Of a stretch of DNA of 64,000 bases, positions 54,541 to 64,000 are shown piece by piece. The translations under genes and the position numbers were made by a program. The notes below the pieces were generated by a model. That model saw nothing but the letters and a program-made list of their open reading frames with translations. It did not search any database and had not been told where the DNA came from. This DNA is from Anopheles merus (Eukaryota > Arthropoda > Insecta > Diptera > Culicidae): contig NC_054083.1 in NCBI RefSeq assembly GCF_017562075.2, positions 10,710,107-10,774,106 on the forward strand. The letters are read 5' to 3'. How positions within the stretch are numbered: the first letter of the stretch is position 1; every line of letters starts with the position of its first letter.

Positions 54541-54765
54541 GAGGAAGTTCATGGCCAGGACCAGTAATTCTCGTTTAAACGCTTTTTGCAACCGTTCGAA
54601 TCTGAGGAAGGAAGGCGTCCACACTATGCTCCCGAACTCTAGTACTGGTCTGACTAGACTGCAACACAGAGCCTTCAGGCACGTTGGGTCCGAAAATTCG
54701 GACCCGATGCGACGAAGGACGCGAGATACGACGATTTGGATGTCGACATATGACTGTTATTATTT
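54541..54765 (-). pseudogene. LINE reverse transcriptase C-terminal fragment
   Basis: The minus strand reads SDPTCLKALCCSLVRPVLEF, then GSIVWTPSFLRFERLQKAFK, with no stop. This is the region after the catalytic motifs in Jockey/R1/CR1-type LINE reverse transcriptases (LK.LY.SLVR..LEY.S.VW.P...RIE..Q..F.R). Nothing else of the element is recognisable, and this is a different family from the LINE at 39564-44380. Confidence 0.65.
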
Positions 54766-54892
54766 GATCAATTTGACAAATTTTAGATGATGATAGATAA
54801 ATCTCCCTCTAATGCTCATCACAGGCTTAATCCCTTAGCTTAGCACCTTACTGCTTACCATAAAAGCATACAAAGTATTGTGGCTACAAGAT

Positions 54893-55070
54893 CTTCTTCT
54901 ACTTGGATTAACGTCTTACTTGGGCGTGGCGACCTATACAGGCTTTCGAGACTTAATTCATTACCACGCAGCCGGGTAGTCAATCCTTGCTAGGGGGGGA
55001 CGGTCCATTCTAGGCTTGAATTCATGACGGACATGTTATTGAGTTGACTACTGTACCACAGGACCGTCCA
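54893..55070 (-). mobile_element. tRNA-related SINE, third copy
   Basis: It shares AGGCTTTCGAGACTTAATTC and GACGGTCCAT with the copy at 49321 and has a diverged B-box (GAATTCAAGCC on the minus strand). Target duplication is not clear. Confidence 0.75.
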
Positions 55071-55468
55071 ATAGATATTTAAACTTTTGTTTGAAACTTT
55101 TTAATAGTTTTTTCTAGCTGTTTTTTTTTTCAAATAACTGGTCTAAAGACATCAAGTCTTTTAGTCTGAAGTCAATTAAAAGTACCGATTCCTGTAGAAC
55201 CTGGCGTGAATCGTTTCTCTTCCGGATCGTCTCCACGGTAAAGGCATTTACTTGTAAACTGCGTGTATGAAGTTAGCAAATCTTTAAACAGTATGAGAAG
55301 GTTGCACTAGGAATCATGTGGTACTAACATAGATGTATCATCACAGTGATCGTAACTCTTCGAAAGTAATAACAGTTAATATCAGTTATGTGATTAATTG
55401 GGCTACAATCCCATTTCTGTTAAGCATTTAGATTTATGTAGTTTCTAAACTCTAGTCCCACTTCTTTG

Positions 55469-55660
55469 CCGGTCTGGTGGTACAGTCGTCAACTCGTATT
55501 ATTCAACAACATACTCGTCATGGGTTCAAGCCCCCAATGGACCGTACCCCCATACGTAGGACTGACTATCCTGCTACAGGTAATCAATAAGTCACTGAAA
55601 GCCAAGCTAGTACAGGCAGGCCTTGACCGAAATGCGGTTGTTGTGCCAAAAAGAAGAATG
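55469..55660 (+). mobile_element. tRNA-related SINE, fourth copy (plus strand)
   Basis: It contains the B-box-like GGGTTCAAGCC and the strings TACGTAGGACTGACTATCCT and AGGCAGGCCTTGACCG, which match the reverse complement of the copy at 6826-6993. Upstream TGGTGGTACAGTCGTCAACT is the A-box region. Confidence 0.75.
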
Positions 55661-56603
55661 GGAAGTCTCACCTCATCTTTTAACCGATCCAATGTTTGAA
55701 AATAATTCAATTCAATGATACCTAATAGAATATTATATTATGACTAATTAAACAAAATAAATTTCTTCCCTTTTCTTACAATAATCTGTTTACCCAGACA
55801 TGTACTTCATGGGGGAATAAAATGCAATATGCAATATGCATAATGCAATAAAACAATAAATCATGTTTTGTTTAATTGGACAACAATAACACAGCAAATC
55901 GTAAATAGCAGTAGAAAATACATACGTACAAAAGTAATCAAACTTGAATAACCTATTTGTTTGATTGATTTGTTTTGATGTAACTTGGCATTTTACAATG
56001 GAATTTTACTATGCTATCGTGTAGCCGTGGTCATATTGGTTCTTTTAACATCCCAATAGCAAACGAGTCTATCCGGCCTTATAGCTGTCTGTTTCGCAAC
56101 TATCCTGTAACTAGAGTAAATACTTACGAGTGTAACAGCTAAACAATATATCCTTGAGTCAGAGTTAATAAAAAAACTTAGCAATATGTTAAAAGATTTA
56201 GCTAAAATACACCCCAAGAAACGATCGATTGATTGAGTCAAAGTCAAAAGACAAAAGAAAAACAAAAGTATGACTTTTCTACTTTTTATCATACTTTATA
56301 GATTTGCTGAAGCTGTAGATCTTTATGCTATAAAAAAATTCAACAAACCTTTATTTTTGATGCATTGTAGATTATGCAAAAATATAGTCAAGATATCAGA
56401 AAATCAAATAACATTGAAGGGTGAAAGATATAACCAAGACATAATTTAGCATCTACCATAATTCTGATTCCGAAATAATGTTTACCACAGAATGAACATG
56501 TTTTTTCTAAATTTCTTTTAAAGAAACTTACTAAAAAAATGCTATAATATGACTTACCCTTTCTAACATTGGCACGGGTACTACTTACTTGTTCTCCTTG
56601 CAG

Positions 56604-57032
56604 ATGGTGTACCAGATGAAGGACCCGATGGAACTCTCGTCGTGTGCAGTAGGCGTGCGTAAACCACGAACAAAGAGCGCCCAATTGTGCACACCGAGCC
56701 ACGATCATCTTCCCGCCGGCCAACCGCCAGTCTACAGCAGTGCCGGTCCAGTACGACAGCGCAAGCAGCAACAGGATCCATCCTCGATTCAGACCACCGA
56801 GTTTTCGAACCTAACGCGCGAGGAACGGCGAAGACGGCGGCGGGCCACTCTCAAGTACCGCACGGCGCACGCGACACGCGAACGGATCCGCGTCGAGGCG
56901 TTCAATGTGGCATTTTCCGAGCTGAGAAAATTGCTTCCGACGCTGCCGCCGGACAAGAAGCTGTCCAAAATAGAGATACTCAAGCTGGCTATCTGTTACA
57001 TCTCCTATCTTAATCATGTGCTGGACGCTTGA
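56604..57032 (+). CDS. HLH4C: NHLH/NSCL-type bHLH transcription factor
   Basis: The exon follows a strong acceptor (TTCTCCTTGCAG) at 56603 and starts with ATG immediately after it, giving 142 residues. The basic region (about 75-98, RRRRRRATLKYRTAHATRER) is followed by helix 1 (IRVEAFNVAFSELRKLLPTL), a short loop (PPDKKLSK) and helix 2 (IEILKLAICYISYLNHVLDA). This is nearly identical in character to NHLH1/NHLH2 and Drosophila HLH4C, which act in developing neurons by binding E-boxes as dimers with E-proteins. The protein ends two residues after the HLH, as in the family. Because the acceptor directly precedes the ATG, there must be an upstream exon; it may be noncoding or add residues. AATAAA at 57064-57069 is the likely polyadenylation signal. 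Confidence 0.9.
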   Translation: MVYQMKDPMELSSCAVGVRKPRTKSAQLCTPSHDHLPAGQPPVYSSAGPVRQRKQQQDPSSIQTTEFSNLTREERRRRRRATLKYRTAHATRERIRVEAFNVAFSELRKLLPTLPPDKKLSKIEILKLAICYISYLNHVLDA

Positions 57033-57653
57033 TTTTGCTTTTGTTGATTTGATGCTAAGTTGCAATAAATAACTTGTCGATCTGTATAAAACATATGTAA
57101 AGGTGCAGCGTAGTGTTTAACAGTTGGGAAAGAAATGTTGCTGTTGTTGACATTTTCAGGACTCTTTTGGGATGGAAGGCGGGCAAGGAAGAACACTGAT
57201 ACCACCATCTCCCTGCAATTCCATCCCTCTCGTAAGATTACGCTTTTGAAACCAATAATACCGATCAGGACGACGACGATGTTGTCCTTATTTATGATTA
57301 TTTAATTTTAAATAATAAATAACATTCATGCAGTTGTTTGTGGGTGCCATCTTATGCGGACAAAACCACCGATGGCGAGCAGCTAAAGCAAAACCCTTCT
57401 CGCACTAAATTGGCATGAGTTCATCTCTCCCTGGAGACTCCTCGAAATGTTCCGTTTTATTATCCATTCCGCATCAGACTATAAAGTACAGGGCTTGACA
57501 CAATCTGCTATTGGTGAAAATCGACAAATCAAAATTGACCTAAGGAACCTAAAGGTGTACGTATGAGTGTATGTGTGTATGTTTGTGTATATGATAAGGT
57601 TATGAATAATTGAGCTGACTTAATGGAGTTTCTCGTCCCTGTCCTGTCCACTA

Positions 57654-59289
57654 CTACTGGTACACGGTCTTGAGAAGCGGGTACTTTCTCTTCTCGATCG
57701 GCTTATTGTACGCCTGCTGATAGACGCTGATCAGTCGCCAATAGTCCGGATAGCCGGAACCCTTCTTCCAGAAGGCAAACGGTGGCGCTAACGTATCGAT
57801 AACGTAGTTCTTCTTCGTGTACGGCTCGCGTGGTTTGGGAATGTGCAGCAGCTTCTTGTAGTTGGCCGGTTTGCGCTGCGTTCCGTTCGGTCCGGTATCG
57901 AAGCTGCTCAGCGTGCCCGACACATTGCTCTGCGGTATGCCGGCCTTAAACGCACACCGGTACTCCTGGTGGAAGTTGTACGGAAACTCCTCGGGCGCGA
58001 ACTTGTGACAGAAGCGTTCGATCCGCTCCGCATGCTTGGCCGCTGCCTCGTGCAGTTTGCGCTCCATCGAATTTGCGCTGCCACCGTGACGTTGGAGTTC
58101 CGCAATTTCCTTTCCCTGTGAAGAGCCGTGCGATCGGGCCGATCCACGCACTGCCGGCAGGTTGTTATTGTTGATTTCCATCGTGGTCGGTTCCTCGTGG
58201 TGTTTCTGCTGATGCTGCTGTGGCAGATCATGTTGGCGATCCTGTCTTCCACTACCATTCTTTCGCTGCTGCTGCTGCCGGCCAGCAGCGTTTGGCGATT
58301 TGGACGAGCGGGCAGAACTGTTGCCACACTTGCAGCGATTGCTGGTCGGGCGTACCAGGCGCTTGTGCTGTCGAATAACATCACGGTCGAAAAAGTCCTC
58401 CTCCCCGAGGGTGTTGGAAAAGACGCCTCCAGCGTGTACCACTGTAAGCGTAGGGGTACACAGTGCAGGTGGATTAGATACGTAAAGGGTAAAGGGGCAA
58501 ACAAAGAAACAATTGAATTGGCAATGATTTGTGGTGCGATGTTTATTTGACAGGTCCCCACGGGACAGAGCGACTTACCCGCGGGCAGATTTAGGTCCTT
58601 GGCCGGCTCTACCACTTCGAATATCGGAGGCGCCACCGAGGGTTTCGAGCCGTCCATGTAGGTTTGTGAGCGTGGTTCGTGCTTGGTACGAAACTCCCAA
58701 CCGATTGCCAAATCCATTGCACCGACCTTCTTCTTCACGCGCATACTTTCCGGCCGCTCGGGTGTGTCCAGCGCACTCGGCACCTTCGGTATGACGCCGC
58801 ACGTTTTTGGCCGATAGACACGATACTTGGTGCACTTGGTAGGTCCTGCCTTGTAGTTCTTACAACCAACGCCTGTGGAAAGAGCGCAGAAATGCATAAC
58901 AGCAAGCAGTCCATCGATTGTGACGGCTGTGGAGACTGCGCTTCCCTTCCCATTTACCTACCGGTTGCGTACGGTCCAACGCTTAGCTCCATGCCGGGAT
59001 TGGGGAATCCGGCGGCCTGCGCTTTCCGAAATGCAATATCAATCACTGCATCCGGCAGCGGCTGGTGCTCGAGGTTTTCCTGTGCCATTTTCCGCGCCGT
59101 TTGAAAGTTACAAATGGCCGGAATGAACTGGGACTTGGTGGCCGCTGACTGGGAGGTGAACGATCGCTGATGCCGATGGTGCGTCGGTTCCCCATGCTGT
59201 GTTGGTTCCGGCCGGGGTCCTTCGCCTGACTCGAGCAGCTTCAGGTCGCGGAACCGACTAATCATGTCGGGTGAATGTGTGCCATTCAT
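57654..59289 (-). CDS. Unrecognised conserved-looking protein with C-terminal GYPDYWR motif
   Basis: Three coding exons, 59289-58962, 58872-58579 and 58441-57654, join through phase-1 introns (ACCG|GTAGGT with CCACAG|; GCGG|GTAAGT with CTTACAG|), giving 469 residues. There is no signal peptide or membrane segment. The N-terminal third has PNPGMELSVGPYATGVGCKN and a Tyr/Pro-rich short-motif style (KYRVYRPKTCGVIPKVPSAL). The middle is low complexity (Gln/His/Ser/Asn runs). The C-terminus is well ordered (FHQEYRCAFKAGIPQ; PPFAFWKKGSGYPDYWRLIS; ending LLKTVYQ). This style recalls microtubule inner or axonemal sperm proteins, but I cannot name a family, so that is only a suggestion. The first coding exon begins after a TTATTGCAG acceptor at about 59313, so at least one upstream exon exists. 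Confidence 0.75.
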
Positions 59290-61884
59290 TTTGTGTCCGA
59301 TAGAGTTCAATGCTGCAATAAAATGTTTTCAAACATACAAGGAGTAATATCTTTGTAAAACATTATAGCTCAGTTACACTCCCAGACTATTATAATATGG
59401 TTAATTTCATTTACTTAAGAACGCGAAGGTTTTATAAAGAATCAAATGAAATGTCCATAAAATGACAATTTTCATCAAAACATCGTTTACTTCATAAAGA
59501 AGAAGAACATCCTCTAATAATGGAAAGCTGTATACATTTGATAGTAACACTTAGCATGTTCTTAACACGAGATTTAAACGCTTCCATTAACTAAAGATTG
59601 CGTCATATGTGTCCTCAATAACGTTATTTGTGGAGCTATGTGACCAGCGAACTGAAAAGTTTGGAACAAAAGTTTGTAACAATTTGACAGTTACGGTCCG
59701 CCATTTTGGAATTCAGCAATTGTGCTCAAAAAAGATGCATGTAAAAATTGTTTGAAATGAGTTAAAGTACTTTTATAAAACTTAAAAAATCAACCCACGC
59801 AATTGTTAACGTTTCATGGCGCAATATTTATCCATCAGCAAAAAATGAATCCCTCATGAGTATTATGTGCGACAAATCGGCGTTTGTGTACTTATTTTTC
59901 AGGCTGAAATAATCGCGGCTGAAATACTGAGGCTAGTTTTGCGTGTGGATTTGTATAGAGTGTAGACATGATTTCAGCCGTCAAGCGTCAAACTCCATAT
60001 AAATCAACTGGCCAGTATCGAAAAAGCCCTCAATGATAGCTTTTCAACATATTTATTAATAGCTTATGGCGGCTGCGTGGTCCATTCGAAAGTCGTACTG
60101 GTATCTACAAAGGCAAATGAGAATCGGATCTCTTTTCGGACCAACTTCGCGTAGCAAAAAATGTTTTCCAGGCAGTCCTCGCGACTAATAAGTCTTGTAA
60201 GCTTGTCTGAATACGGTTTAGTCGAATAGCAATACCAAATAATAGGAACTAGTTGCTGGCAAATACTTTTGATTCAAACAGTTTCCTTTTGAAGATTTAA
60301 ACAATTTTTTTTAAACAAACAAAGGCATTTTAATATGTCCTTAGTTATCCAGCGCTACAAAACCTTTGCTGTCTGGCCTGGAGGATTGTCCGAAACCGCT
60401 CACGGTCTCTCGCTTTCGTCCGTCTATTCGGTATCCCGGTCGGATTTTAACATGTCCTAGCTTCACAATTACACTAACAATTGTCAAATGAATAAAGAAT
60501 CTTAAAATTCTGTAGATTAAATTCCATGGAAACATGATCCATTCCCTTCCCTACATTGATTGATGTCGAACGATACCGTATAACGATGCCTTACAATGAA
60601 TGTTCTGCGAAGTGTTGATTAGAGTGAAACTTCTCTTTCCCATTGAGACACGAACGCACCACCGGGACCTGGGTGTAATTCTAATTGAATGTTGTATCAT
60701 ACTTACATTCGCCACCAATTCACACGCACTTATCAGCTGCTCCTAATTTAACGCCACTGCACCTATGGCGACGGCTTGATGGCTTGACTTTCACACGCGC
60801 CGCTGTCAACACTTTGAGTGTTGGGAGCGTGCACTGGATGCATAATTTACTTACACACCAAACACAATTGGCACAACCATGACCATGACGGATCGGGTGT
60901 TAGCCGTTGGTGTCCCGTCGTTCGCGGTTTCACCAGATTGAGGGGTTCGGATGAGATAGCATCACCAAACAATCTACAACCCCTCGGTTTGCAGGTGTCT
61001 TCGCCTAAACTTCCAAACACCAAACGATCGACCAATTACATTGTAATTATGGGCGTTAGCATTCATGCCCGCGCGAGAACCGTCGTCGTGGTAAATTTCG
61101 TTTTCGTGAATTAGAATTTGCGATTCAAAATCCCTACCCTCCTGCGAGCGATCCCAATTCCACCCTCTTGCGTTCCCATTGCTCCCGAGGGGAATGTCGG
61201 TTAGATAGGGATAAGGAAGGATGCGCTAGCCAAGTTTCCAAGTTAATCCCGAAATCAACACGTGTTTCAATTACCCCATAGTGCAGTTTAAGGAGATATA
61301 GGGGGGGGGGGTGTGTGTGTGCGTATGTTTTATTTTCCTGTTCCGGGGTTGTAACGGCAACCTGTTTATAGACGACGGGAGAGTGCGGAATAAAAGGCAC
61401 ATACACAAATGCATTGAAAGGAAATGACGGATTTGGATGAATTTTTGGAGTGTGGTTGTATGTAGCAAGCTGTACATTTCCTGTATTTAAATCTTCAACG
61501 ATTTTATTTGAAATTTTACTAGTTTTTGTCATATGGTTGGTTGTTGATTCCAAGCAAATTATTAATAAGATACTATATGTATGTTATTTAACCATGGTAT
61601 TTAAAACAATCAAAAATATTCATTTTTATTTATTACTTAGTTTTCCATCTTTCTCAATCCTCATCAAAAAGTGGATATTTTTCTGAACTTTTCGAGATTA
61701 TCATATTATTTTAATTCTTATAAATAAAATTCATTGCGTTCATGTGACCTATCATGATCATGCAGGACTTATACAGGCTTGAATTGAAGCTGTCCGGATA
61801 TGTAGGAGCCAATATGTCTGTGGAATAAATCTCCATGTTGCTCTTACTATCTAATATACATTTAGTAATCATAAATCTAATAAT

Positions 61885-61888
<4 letters not shown>

Positions 61889-61946
<58 letters not shown>
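61889..61946. repeat. (CA)29 microsatellite
   Basis: An uninterrupted CA dinucleotide run of 58 bp in AT-rich DNA; likely polymorphic. Confidence 0.97.
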
Positions 61947-61948
<2 letters not shown>

Positions 61949-62427
61949 AAACTGATAAATATAAAATTTCTTATGGAATGAATGTAGATGTTTCTTGTTT
62001 ATCGGTTTAAATTTAAAAATTGAAGAAAGTAAAAATAATTTTTATTTATATTGATAACGCATTTAAATATCTTTAAATAATTAAGGTTAAAATTTAGATT
62101 GAATAACATTATAATATTGTGCTTATAATATAAGACAATGTCGTCCATCTTGATGAAAAGACAAAAAATAATGTAAAAAATCGTGTAAAAAATTAACTCA
62201 ATTTCTTTTTAAATGATAAAATTTTAAATAAAATGCTTGCCAAAATATCCTGTCTTTAACTTTGTTACACGTTTATAAAAAATAAAATAAGGCACACAAA
62301 AAGGATTCAGAGTTACAATAATATCAACGTCCAATTGTGAAAAACTACAAAAAAGCGAGTGTCGTTAAGTTTGAAGGACGTTATCACTCAAATTAAACGG
62401 TAGCAAAAAGCAACATTACTACAGGCT

Positions 62428-62554
62428 CAGCAGCGGATCCAGAACGGAGCCCCCGAATCACTAAAATATATGGTGCTCTTACAATTGCTGGAGCTCTCAC
62501 ACCCACGGAACCCCTCGCGACCGCTTAGTCTGCGTACCGTTCAAGCCGCCACTG
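62428..62554. mobile_element. hAT-like MITE of the CAGTGGCGG family
   Basis: The 127-bp element begins CAGCAGCGGATCCAGAACGG and ends with the reverse complement of CAGTGGCGGCTTGAACGG. TACAGGCT (62420-62427) and TCCAGGCT (62555-62562) flank it, a 7-of-8 duplication. It shares termini with the ends at 7190, 7285 and 12170, supporting a hAT origin for that group. Confidence 0.75.
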
Positions 62555-63329
62555 TCCAGGCTATAGGTATTTGGTGGTTGCAAAATGTCACGCAAAATTC
62601 AACCATTTCAAACTGAAAACTTTTCGTCTCTGAAGCAGCAAGTATTAGTTCCAAAGACTCTCCTGCAGGTTTGTTTGACACAAGTTTACAGATACCACCA
62701 CGCCTAGAAGCCTTGGCTTTGCAGCTGGTGCGTCTAGGATGCAGGACAGAAACAAATCCGACACTCTTGCCAATGCTCTTTTAAGGGACACATGTGCAGA
62801 CAAACTCACAGACATACATACACATACACATAGACGTACTCAACGGGACCTCAACCTGCCAAAATGGGATTTCACAATCTGTCTAGGGAGCAATTTATCA
62901 CTACCGGATTTGTCGTTCCGCCCCTTCGACACCCTTCGATCGTAGTAATTGTTTGAAGTAGCAGCACTGAAGGGACTGTCTCGGTGTGTTTATATGCTTA
63001 GGATTGTTAAATACGAAACAATTGGTATACTGGGCAGAACACACACACACACTGGAAAAGGTAGCGGGAATGAGAGAGATTCCCCAGCGGGGTCTGGGTT
63101 AACGTTGGTGGAATATTATTTGGCGGAAAATTACCATCATTACGTTAGGTGCCGTCGATCTGGTTGTAATGGAATCGATACGTTCAGCAGACTGATGTTG
63201 GCAGCGGTAGTGTTGAAAGTGGTTCAAATAGCTTTTCGATCGTAATGGACACCCCGATGTCCATTTGATATTTGCAAAAAGCGAACAATGAAAATGGCAC
63301 AGTAAAGTAAAACCGATTACACAACTTAC

Positions 63330-63510
63330 CCTATCACGGAGCAGCTTGAAGCCTGAGTTGTGCAGGGCGTAAACGATCAGTACGAAACACAATTAAACGC
63401 TTCGAAACTAAAAAAGTGTATTAAATTAAAACAAAACGTAACTGCAACGACACTCGCACAAACGTCCCGTCTTCGAAAGGTGCGTCCGATACACACTGAG
63501 GCAGGCCTAC
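63330..63510 (-). promoter_or_regulatory. Candidate core promoter and noncoding exon on the minus strand
   Basis: On the minus strand an initiator match TCAGTG has its A at about 63497. AGACGGGACG, resembling a downstream promoter element, stands about 26-35 bases later. The transcribed stretch ends at a strong donor, GATAGG|GTAAGT, at 63330. This fits the missing first exon of the gene at 57654-59289, 4 kb away, but could belong to another transcript. Confidence 0.4.
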
Positions 63511-64000
63511 ACCATAACGAAAGGGCACACTGTTGTGTTATGTGTTGGGTGTAGAGAAATTGATTTTTGGCTAGAGAAAAAACGGCTTCTCGTGTTGTGG
63601 AACGGTAAACAATGCGCCGTTGCCGTAGGTTATCAGTAGCAGTTGTGCGGAAATCGGGCATGCTTGCTCGCTTCCGGAACGCGGTCCAACGGTCCTATGG
63701 TTGTAGCAGCACGGAAAGATAACAAATGCTAGGCGTTATCGAGTATATCGGCATTTTGGTATGGTTTTGTACCGCGAAACATTCCACCACCATCTGAATT
63801 AATGCACACAGAACTAATCAAATAAATTGATTAGTGATTGCAATTGCAAACAATCACAATAGAGCGGAATACAGCTATTAGGATGAAATTTTCTAATAAA
63901 TTTTAAATAAATAAATTAAAATTGCTATACTTTAAATACGTCTAACCCAATCCAGATAACCTTTCTGCTCTTTTATAATCAGTTTCTAATGATTTGATTA
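63511..64000. other. No gene seen at the right edge
   Basis: Intergenic-looking DNA, becoming AT-rich toward the end of the window. No coding frame or paired repeat ends were found. Confidence 0.4.

Larger units (their letters stand above)
59290..63329 (-). other. Upstream region / first intron of the 57654-59289 gene
   Basis: No further coding exon could be recognised. On the minus strand GGCGAAT|GTAAGTATG near 60708 and GGTGT|GTAAGTAAA near 60850 look like donors of noncoding first exons. A fragment of the hAT MITE family (GCGAACTGAAAAGTTTGGA) lies at about 59648-59666. Otherwise it is AT-rich with a (CA)n run and one hAT MITE. Confidence 0.35.

Noticed and set aside
55469..55560. Possible tRNA gene (B-box GGGTTCAAGCC)
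   Set aside because: No cloverleaf can be drawn and the sequence continues into a body shared with three other copies, so it is a tRNA-derived SINE.
57908..58897. 329-residue minus-strand frame overlapping the 57654-59289 gene
   Set aside because: Its first part uses the real frame but reads through the 58578-58442 intron and then continues in the wrong frame. The three-exon model has matching phases and good splice sites.

Overview
The window is animal nuclear DNA, almost certainly from an Anopheles mosquito, with the A. gambiae complex the best guess. Split genes with GT-AG introns, an insect-type catalase, Deaf1 with SAND and MYND domains, tRNA-related SINEs and very many miniature inverted-repeat transposable elements (MITEs) point this way. 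No prokaryotic, CRISPR or operon features are present. The species assignment is an inference from protein character and repeat content, not from a database match.

Layout, left to right. (1) 1-1705: the 3' end of an unrecognised plus-strand gene with a Gly/Asn-rich C-terminus, then about 4.4 kb of AT-rich 3' UTR or intergenic DNA. (2) 6.1-13.9 kb: a block of nested repeats. It holds a fold-back repeat with a SINE inside it, a 4.9 kb segment bounded by hAT-like ends, a clean hAT MITE with an 8-bp target duplication, roughly 0.9 kb degenerate tandem repeats studded with GGGGCCCC, a decayed unrecognised coding region and a TA-flanked MITE. (3) 14.0-26.2 kb: divergent Tmem70 (minus) and catalase (plus). 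Catalase has an 18-codon first exon, a 7.4 kb first intron and a MITE about 130 bp upstream of its TATA box. (4) 27-38 kb: a MITE, then Deaf1 in five coding exons. (5) 38.6-47.1 kb: a second large repeat block with a decayed I-like LINE (gag-like ORF1; endonuclease, reverse transcriptase and RNase H in ORF2), flanked by a 25-bp inverted repeat with TTA duplications, followed by five further MITEs or fragments. (6) 47.3-47.9 kb: Mpc2, a three-exon mitochondrial pyruvate carrier subunit. (7) 48-56.5 kb: AT-rich DNA with three SINEs, a hAT MITE, a pogo-like MITE and a LINE fragment. It probably includes the upstream noncoding exon and intron of (8) an NHLH/HLH4C-type bHLH gene (coding exon 56604-57032). 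(9) 57.7-59.3 kb: a minus-strand gene for an unrecognised 469-residue protein, whose promoter may lie near 63.5 kb.

The genes are independent units with no shared pathway. Two mitochondrial inner-membrane proteins (Tmem70, Mpc2) and a peroxisomal antioxidant enzyme (catalase) sit beside two transcription factors (Deaf1, HLH4C). The most unusual content is repeat architecture: nested insertions with readable target duplications, inverted MITE copies either side of Deaf1, and an element beside the catalase core promoter. I found no clear evidence of a new enzymatic or defence system.
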